15,533 bases of DNA from JAVBWI01 sp036677445 (GCA_036677445.1 JAVBWI010000022.1:1-15533); one strand, 5' to 3'. Numbered from the stretch's first letter, positions 6,521 to 14,198 are shown. Program-made: numbers and translations. The notes: generated by a model not told the origin, from the letters alone.

Positions 6521-6973
6521 ATGTTTGCTTCCGAATGGACGCTGGGAAAAAAAGACGCGCGGGAGGCGTTGGAGATACGGCGGAAGGTATTTGCGGAAGA
6601 TATCGGTCAGGCAGCCGACACCGTATATGATTCAAACGATTCCATCGCTGCGCACCTTCTGGTGCGGCTCGACGGCGTGCCCATTGCCTCCGCCCGGCTG
6701 TACCCGGCGGAAGGGGGCGTGCGCTTTGATTATATCGGCGTTCTGAAGGAGTACCGTAAACAGCGCTTTGGCGACCTTTGCGTGCGGCTTCTTCTTTATA
6801 AGGCGCAGCAGATGGGCGCGCCGCATATATACGCCCTTGTGCCGGAGCAATACATTTTGTACTACGCGGCGTTCGGCTTTAAACCGCAGGGGGCGCCAGA
6901 GAATGGGTTTACCCCCATGGCGGTGGCGGGCGACGCGGTAAACTGGCACAGCGCCTGTCAGGGGGAAGAATAA
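6521..6973 (+). CDS. GNAT-family N-acetyltransferase
   Basis: The protein has 150 residues, normal for a single-domain GNAT enzyme, which transfers an acetyl group from acetyl-CoA to an amine. ATG 6521 is preferred because GAGGGAG lies ten bases upstream; the frame is open further upstream but that stretch holds the divergent promoters. Residues 43-71 give the central beta strands (AHLLVRLDGVPIASARLYP). Residues 80-88 (KQRFGDLCV) sit where the acetyl-CoA pyrophosphate loop R/Q-x-x-G-x-G/A is expected, with Asp in place of the last small residue. YALVPEQYILYYAAFGFKP at 104-122 is the typical last strand and helix. The substrate cannot be told. A GC-rich hairpin follows. Confidence 0.88.
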   Translation: MFASEWTLGKKDAREALEIRRKVFAEDIGQAADTVYDSNDSIAAHLLVRLDGVPIASARLYPAEGGVRFDYIGVLKEYRKQRFGDLCVRLLLYKAQQMGAPHIYALVPEQYILYYAAFGFKPQGAPENGFTPMAVAGDAVNWHSACQGEE

Positions 6974-7000
6974 TCTGCAAAAAGTCTATCGACAAACCGG

Positions 7001-7028
7001 GGCCGCGCAAGTATCCGTTTGCGCGGCC
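7001..7028. terminator. Hairpin between the convergent GNAT and RelA-like genes
   Basis: Perfect 10-bp stem GGCCGCGCAA (7001-7010) with TTGCGCGGCC (7019-7028). Both genes end towards it, so it probably serves as a shared terminator, although the U-tracts are poor. Confidence 0.6.
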
Positions 7029-7062
7029 TGCCTATATCTGAACGACGTTCCATGTGTTGCCG

Positions 7063-8367
7063 TTATGTTTCGCCAAGCAGCGCCGCGCGCAGCCGCTCGC
7101 GCGCCGTTTCGCCGCAGCCGCCCTCACCGCAAATAGAGCGGATCGCCTGCTCGATGCGGCACATGGCAGTTTCGAACAGCATGGAAATGTCGCCGTGCGC
7201 AATCAGCACCTGTGCAAGCAGGCCGAGCACTTCGCGTTTTACCTCGTCCGCCCGCGGCTGCGGCAGTACTGCATAAAGCGAAGGGTCGGCGAACCTGTCG
7301 CGGTAAATCTGCAAAAACGCGGAGAAATCCGCAAGGTTGCTTTCCGGCTCCAGTGCGAACAGCATGCGGAAAAACAGGTTCCAGTCATAATCCGAATTGA
7401 GCCTCTGGGTAAGATAGCAGCCGAGCGCCGCGCAGAAGGGGTCGTCGGATTCATATGCGCCGCCCAAGTCCAGAGTCTCCTCAAAGGAGAGCGGCTGCAC
7501 GGCAGCCGCGTATACGCGCGAAAAAAGAAGATCGAAAGAGTTCTTCGTGTCCGCGCACCGCGCAAGCAGGTAATGCGAAAGTATATCGCACGCATCGTTC
7601 AGGCGCAGGGAAAAGCCCATCTGCCCGCGCATTCGCTGGAAGAACACGTCGGATATGGTCTTGGCGAGCAGCGGCCTAAGCTCCGGGGAGCGCGCCCCGC
7701 CCTGCGCCGGGCTTCTTTTTTGCATCTGGTCGTAAAGCAGCTGCAGATGGGAGTCCAACTGTTTGAGACTGTTGTAATTGGAATACAGCAGCTCCTTCAT
7801 GAAACTGTCCAACAGTACGTAGGAATTGTTCTTATATATGAGCTGATGCTCCACCTCCGCCCAGAATACATGCACCAATGACTTGATCTGCAGTTCAAAG
7901 GGCGCGGATACGCCGTTTTTGTGGTACTTGCCGTCAATACGGTAGATGTGCAGGCCGTTTTGCTGCGCCTGCGGCTGCGGGACATTCAGGTCGAAACGGA
8001 TGTTGGGATGCGTGGGCACACTAAAGGTACCGTCCGCATGCTTCTGCGTGCAGGCTGTTTGCAGGGCTGCAAAAAGCAACGGCTCTTCGCTTAGAAAGCG
8101 GCACTCGGCGCGCAGGCCGATAAGATCCGAAAGATTATTCAAAAGATCGTACGGGTTGTCGTATTGCAGATACAGGCGCTTGCGCAGTATTTTCTCGCGC
8201 AGGCTCACCGTCGCCTTGACGCGCGTGCTGACGCCCAAAAGGGAATCGCCGCGGAGTGTGTCGCTCAACAGCGCCTGCAGTTCATATGCAGAGGTCTGGT
8301 AATAGTCGCGTCTTCGTTCCAGCAGCGTGATGGTGTCGTCCATGGTATCGAACAGCGGCAGTCGCAT
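7063..8367 (-). CDS. RelA/SpoT-domain protein, divergent possible (p)ppGpp synthetase
   Basis: The protein has 434 residues. ATG 8367 follows GGGAGG at normal spacing and begins MRLPLFDTMDD; a longer frame to 8496 would run through the promoters. Residues 45-90 resemble the start of the RelA/SpoT nucleotidyltransferase domain (RVKATVSLREKILRK, then DLIGLRAECRF). Residues 156-179 give FELQIKSLVHVFWAEVEHQLIYK, matching the conserved E-x-QI and EH-x3-YK region. The guanine-stacking loop, normally NGYRSLH, is NGLHIYR at 137-143, so the usual tyrosine is missing. No HD hydrolase, TGS or ACT domain is seen; residues 190-434 are helical and unassigned. It could make alarmones, be an inactive relative, or be one of the RelA-fold enzymes that modify other molecules. 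It has its own divergent promoter. Confidence 0.75.
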   Translation of the reverse strand: MRLPLFDTMDDTITLLERRRDYYQTSAYELQALLSDTLRGDSLLGVSTRVKATVSLREKILRKRLYLQYDNPYDLLNNLSDLIGLRAECRFLSEEPLLFAALQTACTQKHADGTFSVPTHPNIRFDLNVPQPQAQQNGLHIYRIDGKYHKNGVSAPFELQIKSLVHVFWAEVEHQLIYKNNSYVLLDSFMKELLYSNYNSLKQLDSHLQLLYDQMQKRSPAQGGARSPELRPLLAKTISDVFFQRMRGQMGFSLRLNDACDILSHYLLARCADTKNSFDLLFSRVYAAAVQPLSFEETLDLGGAYESDDPFCAALGCYLTQRLNSDYDWNLFFRMLFALEPESNLADFSAFLQIYRDRFADPSLYAVLPQPRADEVKREVLGLLAQVLIAHGDISMLFETAMCRIEQAIRSICGEGGCGETARERLRAALLGET

Positions 8368-8409
8368 GGTTTTCCTCCCGGTGTGTGATCGGGCCGGCGT
8401 GATATTTTC

Positions 8410-8438
8410 ATCATACCCCCTGCGCCTTGCGCGATCAA
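8410..8438 (-). promoter_or_regulatory. Promoter of the RelA-like gene
   Basis: On the minus strand: TTGATC (8433-8438), exactly 17 bases, TATGAT (8410-8415). The expected start is near 8403, about 36 bases before ATG 8367. Confidence 0.75.
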
Positions 8439-8455
8439 CGACGCGCGTGTAAACT
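8427..8455 (+). promoter_or_regulatory. Possible promoter of the rsmF-like operon
   Basis: TTGCGC (8427-8432), 17-base spacer, TAAACT (8450-8455). It overlaps the opposite RelA-like promoter, whose -35 lies directly next to this -35. The consensus match is only moderate. Confidence 0.5.
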
Positions 8456-8494
8456 GAATGTGAATATTTATTAGCGCGAAAGGAGGCGGCGGAC

Positions 8495-9814
8495 ATGCGG
8501 CTGCCCGCAGAGTTTCAAGCCCGTATGCATACCTTGCTCGGCGAACAATACCCGGCGTATCTGCAGGCTATGCAGCGGCCGCCCAGAAGGGGCCTTCGCG
8601 TCAACACGCTCAAAATAGGCGTGGAAGCATTTTTGGAAATATCGCCGTGGCCGCTCCAGCGTACGGGGCTGGCGCCGGAAGGGTTTCTTTTATCCGATGA
8701 AGCATCCCGCATCGGCAGCCACCCGCTGCACCGCGCGGGGCTGTTTTACATGCAGGAGCCTTCCGCAATGCGCACGGCGGCGCTTCTTTCGCCCCGGCCG
8801 GGCATGCGCGTGCTGGATCTGTGCGCCGCCCCCGGCGGCAAGGCGGGGCAGCTTGCGGCATACCTGAAGGGCGAGGGCCTGCTTGTCGCCAATGAGCTGG
8901 TGCCCGCGCGCGCCGCGGTGCTCGCCGGTACGCTCGAACGCCTGGGCGTCAGGAACGCGCTGTGCGCCTGTATGAACCCCGAGCCGCTGTGCGAACTGTT
9001 TGCAGGGTATTTCGACGCCGTGCTGGTGGACGCCCCCTGCAGCGGGGAAGGCATGTTCCGCAAGGAGCCGCAGGCGGTAACGGCCTGGTCGGTGGCGCAT
9101 GTGCTTTCCTGTGCGGCGCGGCAGGCGCATATTCTCGACTCTGCGGCGGCGGCGCTGCGGCCCGGCGGCAGGCTGGCGTATTCCACCTGCACATTCGCGC
9201 CGGAGGAGAATGAACAGGCAGTCCGCGCTTTCTTAAGCCGCCATCCGTCGTTTGCTCTGCTGTGCGAGGAACGGCACTATCCGCATACCGGCCCGGGCGA
9301 AGGGCATTATGCCGCTTTGCTGCAAAAACAGGAAGTTTCTGTGGAAAAATGCATACAGGAGGCGCGGCCGCAGCCGCTCCCGCGCGAGGCGGTGCGGGCA
9401 TGGGACGCTTTCGTGAAAGAAAATATGAAAACCCCGCCCCGGGGCGACCCGCTGCTGCTCTCCGACGGCCGTCTGGTGCTGCCGCCGCAGGGCTTGCCGA
9501 TGGAATATGACAAGCTTCGCCTGCGCGGCGCCGGCGTACACGCAGCGGAATATAAAAACGGGCGTTTTACCCCGGCGCACGGGCTGTGCATGGCGTACCC
9601 CGCATCCGCCTTTCTTCGCGCGGTGGAATTAAAAGAAGCCGAAATGGAAATATATTTCTCGGGAAATACCGTGCCGATTTCCAATGATCTCTCCGGATTC
9701 TGCGTCGTTTGCGCACAGGGGTATCCCGTTGGATGGGGCAAGGCGGTGCAGGGCATGCTGAAAAACCATCTGCCCAAAGGGCTGCGCGGGCCGACAGGCA
9801 GGGGCCTGGAGTAG
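8495..9814 (+). CDS. rsmF: RsmF/RsmB-family 16S rRNA (cytosine-5) methyltransferase
   Basis: The protein has 439 residues and would transfer a methyl group from SAM to C5 of a cytosine in ribosomal RNA. AAAGGAGG stands ten bases before ATG 8495. The SAM-binding motif VLDLCAAPGGKAGQL is at 107-120. The catalytic pair of cysteines is present: C182 in DAPCSGEGMFRK (motif IV) and C232 in YSTCTFAPEENE (motif VI). Residues 1-95 form the N-terminal RNA-binding part, including GLRVNTLK and FYMQEPSA. Residues 315-439 match the layout of the C-terminal domains of RsmF-like proteins (PUA-like, with GYPVGWGK near the end). The exact cytosine target in this organism is not known. It heads a run of RNA-related genes; trmK starts 45 bases later, with its own promoter. 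Confidence 0.92.
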   Translation: MRLPAEFQARMHTLLGEQYPAYLQAMQRPPRRGLRVNTLKIGVEAFLEISPWPLQRTGLAPEGFLLSDEASRIGSHPLHRAGLFYMQEPSAMRTAALLSPRPGMRVLDLCAAPGGKAGQLAAYLKGEGLLVANELVPARAAVLAGTLERLGVRNALCACMNPEPLCELFAGYFDAVLVDAPCSGEGMFRKEPQAVTAWSVAHVLSCAARQAHILDSAAAALRPGGRLAYSTCTFAPEENEQAVRAFLSRHPSFALLCEERHYPHTGPGEGHYAALLQKQEVSVEKCIQEARPQPLPREAVRAWDAFVKENMKTPPRGDPLLLSDGRLVLPPQGLPMEYDKLRLRGAGVHAAEYKNGRFTPAHGLCMAYPASAFLRAVELKEAEMEIYFSGNTVPISNDLSGFCVVCAQGYPVGWGKAVQGMLKNHLPKGLRGPTGRGLE

Positions 9815-9824
9815 TGTGGTTCGC

Positions 9825-9853
9825 TTGCAATTCGAACGCTGTTCGGGTACACT
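9825..9853 (+). promoter_or_regulatory. Promoter of trmK with a palindrome in the spacer
   Basis: TTGCAA (9825-9830), 17-base spacer, TACACT (9848-9853). The spacer holds the inverted repeat CGAACGCTGTTCG (9833-9845), placed where a repressor would block RNA polymerase. The predicted start, about 9860, coincides with the trmK ATG. Confidence 0.6.
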
Positions 9854-9859
9854 AAGTAT

Positions 9860-10588
9860 ATGGATGTAGAAGCGCGTACCCGGCGCATCCACCTGCGGCC
9901 TCGCCTTGCGGCGGCGGCGGAATTGCTGGGGCAAATGCATACCGTGGCGGATATCGGCTGCGACCACGGCCGTTTGAGCGCCGCGCTTTTGCAAAGCGGC
10001 GCGGCAACACGCGCCATCGCGGTGGATGTAAGCGCGGCTTCCCTCAAAAAAGCAAGCGAGCTTGCGCGGTATATCGGGCTGCAGGACCGCATGGAAGTGC
10101 GGCTGGGCGACGGGCTGTCCGTACTTTTTCAGCGTGAAGCGGATGGGCTTGCCCTTTGCGGCATGGGCGGCATGCTGATGGTGGAACTTTTAGGCGCGGC
10201 GGCGATACCGCTTATGGGTGCTATGCGCGCCGTATTCCAGCCCATGCGGGGAATAGCGGAAATACGCAGATACCTGTTCGGGCAGGGATTCCGTATCGAG
10301 CGGGACGTGATCGTTCCCGATTCGGGCCGCCTGTACCAGGTTTTTTCAGCGGCGCCGGGGCAGGATACGCTGCCTCCCGGCTGGCCGGAGGATTGCTTCG
10401 AGCTGGGGCACCGCTCCATAGACGACCCGCATTTTAAAGCGCTGGCGCAAAGTATGCTCGCGCAGCATGAAAAGCGGCTGCTTACCGCGCGCGGTACGCG
10501 CGGCGCGCAATCGCTGGAGAAAAAGGCGGAGGATATGCGCCGCGTACTGGCGCTGCATACTGCGAAGGAGGGGACGGCATGCGGCTAA
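9860..10588 (+). CDS. trmK: tRNA (adenine(22)-N1)-methyltransferase TrmK
   Basis: The protein has 242 residues, close to Bacillus TrmK. The enzyme methylates N1 of adenine 22 in the tRNA D-arm using SAM. The Rossmann SAM site starts VADIGCDHGRLS (29-40), the family's hallmark of Asp-Ile-Gly followed by Asp-His. GDGL (83-86) and the catalytic-site LCGMGG (99-104) follow, then FQPMRGIAEIRRYL (126-140), matching the conserved QPN/R region. The C-terminal 60 residues are helical, as in the family. No Shine-Dalgarno sequence precedes ATG 9860; a promoter ends seven bases before it, so the mRNA may be leaderless. The stop overlaps the start of the next gene by 10 bases, so the two are translationally coupled. 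Confidence 0.93.
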   Translation: MDVEARTRRIHLRPRLAAAAELLGQMHTVADIGCDHGRLSAALLQSGAATRAIAVDVSAASLKKASELARYIGLQDRMEVRLGDGLSVLFQREADGLALCGMGGMLMVELLGAAAIPLMGAMRAVFQPMRGIAEIRRYLFGQGFRIERDVIVPDSGRLYQVFSAAPGQDTLPPGWPEDCFELGHRSIDDPHFKALAQSMLAQHEKRLLTARGTRGAQSLEKKAEDMRRVLALHTAKEGTACG

Positions 10589-11382
10589 ACGACTTTCTTG
10601 CACTCCTTGAGCGCAGCGCGCCGCGGGCGCTTGCCGAGGAGTGGGACAACCCCGGTCTGCTGATCGAGCCGGAGGGGGACGAAATATCCCGCGTGCTCTT
10701 CGCGCTGGACTGCACTTTGCATGTCGCGCGCGAGGCCAAGGAATGCGGCGCGCAGCTTGTGCTCACGCACCATCCTTTGTTTTTCAAGCCCGTGCGCCGT
10801 ATTTCCCGCACCGCGCCGGATACCGCCGCGGCGTACATGCTCATACGAAACGGTATCGGGCTGTTCGCGGCGCATACCAATCTGGACAGCGTAACGGGCG
10901 GCGTCAACGATGCGCTCGCGCAGGCCGTCGGCCTTGTGAGCGTGCACGCGCTGCAGCTGCCGGATGTGCCGCTTGACGACGATACCCAGGGCATCGGCCG
11001 GGTAGGGGAGCTTCCCGAACCGCTTACCCTTGCGGCGTTTGCCCAGGCGGTGCGCGGCAAGCTGTCCGCAAGCGTGCGCTATGGCGGCCCGCCGGAACAA
11101 ACTGTCCGCCGCGTGGCGGTGGTGGGCGGCAGCGGCGGCGATTTTATCGCGCAGGCCAAGGCGGCGGGCGCCGACGTGCTCTTGACCGGCGAAGTTAAGC
11201 ACAGCCATGCGCTGGATGCGGCGGCGCTGGGTATCGGCCTTATTGAGGCCGGGCATTACGAAACCGAACGCGTGGTACTGGCGCCTTGGATTGCAGGTTT
11301 ACAGTCGGCGCTGGACACGTTACAATATAAGGTAGACCTGTTGACGGCTAAGTCCGAGCGAGCGCCCCTTGTGGCGCCGTAA
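10579..11382 (+). CDS. Nif3-like dinuclear metal-centre hexameric protein
   Basis: The protein has 267 residues and belongs to the Nif3/YbgI/YqfO family, which binds two metal ions and forms toroidal hexamers. Its biochemical role is debated; GTP cyclohydrolase 1 type 2 is a database name only. Metal ligands visible are H64-H65 in THHPLFF, D103 in AAHTNLDSV (with H99), and H226 and E230 in EAGHYETE. This is the short form, without the PII-like insert found in Bacillus YqfO. GGAGGGG lies six bases upstream of ATG 10579, inside the trmK end. The pair trmK and nif3-like is conserved across Firmicutes, suggesting a link to tRNA or cofactor housekeeping. Confidence 0.92.
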   Translation: MRLNDFLALLERSAPRALAEEWDNPGLLIEPEGDEISRVLFALDCTLHVAREAKECGAQLVLTHHPLFFKPVRRISRTAPDTAAAYMLIRNGIGLFAAHTNLDSVTGGVNDALAQAVGLVSVHALQLPDVPLDDDTQGIGRVGELPEPLTLAAFAQAVRGKLSASVRYGGPPEQTVRRVAVVGGSGGDFIAQAKAAGADVLLTGEVKHSHALDAAALGIGLIEAGHYETERVVLAPWIAGLQSALDTLQYKVDLLTAKSERAPLVAP

Positions 11383-11416
11383 GAGGCCGTTTCGGATCTG
11401 TGAGGGAGGTTATAGA

Positions 11417-12139
11417 ATGGGTAAGCTGGATGCGCTGTGGGAATACCAGGCAGTGGAGTTGAAAAAAGAGGCGCTCGAGCGCGAGGTGCTCAATACCCCC
11501 GCGCGCGCCAAATTCAATAAGCTGCACGGTTTTTTGACGGAGCAGCAAAACGCGATCCTGCGCACGCAAAAGGAGATCGTGCAGCGCCAGTCCGCATTGG
11601 AAAAGCTGCAGGAGCAGGTGGACAGGCTGATGAACCGCGTCGAACTGGAACGTTCCGAGTTTGAGCAAATGCAGCAGGACGAGGAATGCACGGCGGAGGA
11701 AATGACCGAATGCCGGGAGAATCACGAAAAGCTGCTCGAGGAGCTTACCGCTGTACGCCGTGAGATCAGCGATCTGGTCAAGTGGCTGGAGGCCGCGCTC
11801 AGTGACTATAAAGAGACCCGTACCAAGGCGGGAAAGGCAAAAAAAGAGTATGACGCGCTCATGCTCGTGTGCGAACAGGAGCTAAGCAGCAGCGAGGCCC
11901 CGCGAAAAGCCGCGGAGGACGCCGTGGCCGAAAAGGCCAAGACGGTGGACCCGGCGCTGCTGGAGCGGTACAAGCGTGTCAAGCGGAACCATGCCGTACC
12001 CATGGCAAAGGTGGAAAACAACCAGTGCAGCGGGTGCAACATGTCGCTGCCCATGGTGGTGGTCAAGCGCGTCGCGAACAGCGACGGCGTGGTGGAATGC
12101 GATAACTGCGGCCGGATACTGTATGCCGGCGAAAACTAA
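11417..12139 (+). CDS. Coiled-coil protein with C-terminal C4 zinc ribbon (COG1579 type)
   Basis: The protein has 240 residues. ATG 11417 follows GAGGGAGG at good spacing; the frame stays open a little further up, across the end of the previous gene, without a ribosome site. Residues 1-190 are almost wholly alpha-helical with heptad-like patterns (for example LEKLQEQVDRLMNRVELERS at 61-80), that is, a long antiparallel coiled coil. The last 40 residues hold a zinc ribbon with C204-x2-C207 and C228-x2-C231 in QCSGCNMSLP and ECDNCGRILY. This is the CT398/zf-RING_7 architecture, often encoded next to nif3-like and rnpB genes. A nucleic-acid or secretion-related role has been proposed for the family; none is proven. 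The 3' end is followed by an imperfect copy of itself. Confidence 0.9.
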   Translation: MGKLDALWEYQAVELKKEALEREVLNTPARAKFNKLHGFLTEQQNAILRTQKEIVQRQSALEKLQEQVDRLMNRVELERSEFEQMQQDEECTAEEMTECRENHEKLLEELTAVRREISDLVKWLEAALSDYKETRTKAGKAKKEYDALMLVCEQELSSSEAPRKAAEDAVAEKAKTVDPALLERYKRVKRNHAVPMAKVENNQCSGCNMSLPMVVVKRVANSDGVVECDNCGRILYAGEN

Positions 12140-12174
12140 GGATCCGATACCGTATGTCGGCGTAAACTAGGGAT
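12122..12174 (+). repeat. Imperfect tandem duplication at the end of the zinc-ribbon gene
   Basis: Bases 12122-12143 and 12153-12174 agree at 19 of 22 positions, with a period of 31. The first copy ends the zinc-ribbon gene (stop 12137-12139); the second lies in the 45-base gap before RNase P RNA. Confidence 0.7.
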
Positions 12175-12184
12175 AGAAAGAACT

Positions 12185-12522
12185 GCGAGTAAGACAGGTG
12201 ACTGCGTCCGCTTCGTGCGGATGAGGAAAGTCCGAGCACCAAAGGGCAGGGTGCCGGGTAATACCCGGTGGAGGCGACTCCAAGGAAAGTGCAACAGAAA
12301 GAAACCGCCCGGGATTTTCCGGGTAAGGATGGAAAGGCGAGGTAAGAGCTCACCAGCGGCATGGCGACTTGTCCGCTCTGTAAACCCCACCTGGTGCAAG
12401 ATTGGAATGGGAGCATATAATGGCGGCCCGCCACGCTCCCCGTAATCGCTGGAGCCTGCAGGCAACTGCAGGCCAAGATAGATGGTCACCCATCGACAGA
12501 ACTCGGCTTATGGCTTGCTCGC
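12185..12522 (+). ncRNA. rnpB: RNase P RNA (ribozyme of RNase P)
   Basis: This is the catalytic RNA that removes 5' leaders from pre-tRNA. The diagnostic P4 strands are GAGGAAAGTCCG (12223-12234) and ACAGAACTCGGCTTA (12496-12510). ACAGAAA is at 12294-12300. GGTAAGAGCTCACCAG (12342-12357) and the AAACCCCACCTGGTGCAAGA region (12381-12400) match the ancestral A-type layout. The ends pair as helix P1: GCGAGTAAG (12185-12193) with CTTGCTCGC (12514-12522), one G-U pair. Length about 338 nt is normal. No strong separate promoter was seen, so it may be transcribed with the upstream genes and processed. The exact ends are inferred from P1. Confidence 0.95.
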
Positions 12523-12552
12523 ATTCATTTATATTCCGGACAGGAGGCATGC

Positions 12553-13080
12553 ATGGAGTTTTACGAAGTGCTCAAATCCCGGCGCAGTATACGCGCCTAT
12601 AAGGATACGCCCGTAGAGCAGGCGGTGCTCAACCGCATACTCGAAGCGGGGCGGATAGCGCCCTCGTGGTGCAACCGGCAGTGCTGGCGCTTTATCGTCA
12701 TCAAGGACCCGGCTGTGCGCGAAATGCTGGGCGAGGCGGTGGCGAACCCTTCCAAGGAATGCTATGAACAGGCGCCGTATGTGATCGTGGTCTGTGCGGA
12801 TCCTTCCGACAGCGGCATCATGGGCGGCAAGGAGTACTATATGGTCGATTGCGCGATCGCGATGGAGCATATCGTGCTCGCCGCAGCAAACGAGGGCTTA
12901 GGCACCTGCTGGGTGGGCGCGTTCGCAGAATATTCGGTCAGAAACGTACTGGGTATTCCGCAGGAGGTTAAGGTTGTCGGCATCACCCCTCTGGGCTACG
13001 CGGATGAAGATGTGGAGCCGATGCCGCGCAGGCCGCTCGCGGACAGTGTCTTTTACGACACGTGGCGGCAGGGCGGCTGA
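12553..13080 (+). CDS. Nitroreductase-family FMN oxidoreductase
   Basis: The protein has 175 residues and should bind FMN and reduce nitro-aromatic, quinone or related compounds with NAD(P)H; the natural substrate is unknown. The N-terminal FMN phosphate motif is SRRSIRAYKD (9-18). APSWCNRQCWRFIVI (36-50) is the second FMN contact region, with cysteines at 40 and 44 where other members usually have different residues. GLGTCWVGAF (116-125) and the ending ITPLGYADE (144-152) complete the family pattern. AGGAGG lies five bases before ATG 12553. It follows RNase P RNA by 30 bases without a visible terminator. Confidence 0.92.
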   Translation: MEFYEVLKSRRSIRAYKDTPVEQAVLNRILEAGRIAPSWCNRQCWRFIVIKDPAVREMLGEAVANPSKECYEQAPYVIVVCADPSDSGIMGGKEYYMVDCAIAMEHIVLAAANEGLGTCWVGAFAEYSVRNVLGIPQEVKVVGITPLGYADEDVEPMPRRPLADSVFYDTWRQGG

Positions 13081-13111
13081 ATACAACGCAAAACAATAAC
13101 GTGCAAGGAAA

Positions 13112-13148
13112 CAGGGCTTGCGGCACCCTACCGGTGCGGCAAGCCCTG
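13112..13148 (+). terminator. Long hairpin after the nitroreductase gene
   Basis: A 16-bp stem with one mismatch: 13112-13127 with 13133-13148, loop CTACC. It is very stable but followed by only CTTATA, so it is a weak terminator by sequence, or a processing hairpin, in the leader of the next gene. Confidence 0.6.
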
Positions 13149-13189
13149 CTTATAGGCACTCCGCGGCAATACGCCGGAGGAAAGGGTTT

Positions 13190-14113
13190 ATGACACAGGA
13201 ACAGATAAAGGCGCTTGCGCAGGCCTACGGCTTCGCCGGGGCGTATTGCCTCTGCCCGGCGCCGCTCGGGGAAGCGTGGGCGGCGCTGTACCGGGAGCGC
13301 CCGCCGCATACAGGGGGGCTGTGCCTCGACCCTGCGACGGCGTATCCGTGGGCGGCAGCGCTGCTGCTGCTCGTGCGCGCCTACCGGCCCTTTCCGGCGG
13401 AAACGGGGCTGCCGGGGTATTATATCGCCTCCAACGCGGGCTACCATGCGGCAAACGCGCTGTGCGACGTTATTTCTGAGGCCGGGTACCGGGCGGAGCG
13501 GCTGGAGGTGCCGCTGCCCGCGCTTGTATTGCAGGCGGGTATCGGCACGCTGTGCAAAAACGCCATGCTGGATTTGCCCGGCTTGGGCACGCGTACGGCG
13601 CTGTATACCATTGTGACCGACGCCTGCGCGCCGGAGACGGAATTTCCCCCGCCGAACATGTCCTGCGGGGCGTGTACGCTGTGCGCGAACGCGTGCCCGG
13701 CAGGCGCGATCCATCCGGTTCACGGCCTTGAAGCGGCGCGCTGCCTGCGTACCTATATGGAAGGCGGCCCCATGCCGAGAGAGGTGATGGAGCGGCTGCC
13801 GGGGCTCTTGGGCTGTGAAGGGTGCCAGGCCGTTTGCCCGCGCAACGCGGGGATACCACCGCGCGAGGCGACGCGGGAAGAGATTGCCGCCTTCAATCTG
13901 CCCACGCTTTTGCGCGGCGAAAACAAAGCCGCCCGCGCGCTGGTCGGCAAAAACATGTGCAGCCGCAGCCGTTTAACGGCGCAGGCGGCGGTGCTTGCGG
14001 CAAAGCGGGGGCTGTGCGGCCTGCTGCCGGAGATCCGCGCGCTGTTAACGCACCCGCAGCCGGCCGTCCGGGAGGCCGCGGCTTGGGCGGAGGAGATGTT
14101 AAGCAAAAAATAA
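13190..14113 (+). CDS. QueG-related double 4Fe-4S protein (COG1600-like)
   Basis: The protein has 307 residues. ATG 13190 is chosen because CGGAGGAAAG lies just upstream; a longer frame from 13118 would include the hairpin. Residues 1-145 resemble the N-terminal part of epoxyqueuosine reductase (GTLCKNAMLDLPGLGTRTALYTIVTD at 119-144, in two parts, in place of GWIGKNTLLI...GSWF). Iron-sulfur ligands are C159, C162, C165, C169P and later C209, C212, C216P (CEGCQAVCP), with C185 nearby. Residues 260-305 look like a short HEAT-type helix repeat. QueG is usually about 350-390 residues, and the cobalamin-contact region is not conserved enough to call, so it may be a reductive relative with another substrate. 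Cytoplasmic. It is a neighbour of a nitroreductase, another redox enzyme. Confidence 0.8.
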   Translation: MTQEQIKALAQAYGFAGAYCLCPAPLGEAWAALYRERPPHTGGLCLDPATAYPWAAALLLLVRAYRPFPAETGLPGYYIASNAGYHAANALCDVISEAGYRAERLEVPLPALVLQAGIGTLCKNAMLDLPGLGTRTALYTIVTDACAPETEFPPPNMSCGACTLCANACPAGAIHPVHGLEAARCLRTYMEGGPMPREVMERLPGLLGCEGCQAVCPRNAGIPPREATREEIAAFNLPTLLRGENKAARALVGKNMCSRSRLTAQAAVLAAKRGLCGLLPEIRALLTHPQPAVREAAAWAEEMLSKK

Positions 14114-14198
14114 AGGGCTTTGCGTATTTATTCAAACTTTTATTCAGAAAACGTTGATAAAAACGTAATGATTTTGTGATGAAATGCGTGCGCGGGCT

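Noticed and set aside
9833..9845. Standard LexA/SOS box at the trmK promoter
   Set aside because: The half-sites are right but separated by three bases instead of four, so it is reported only as an operator-like palindrome.
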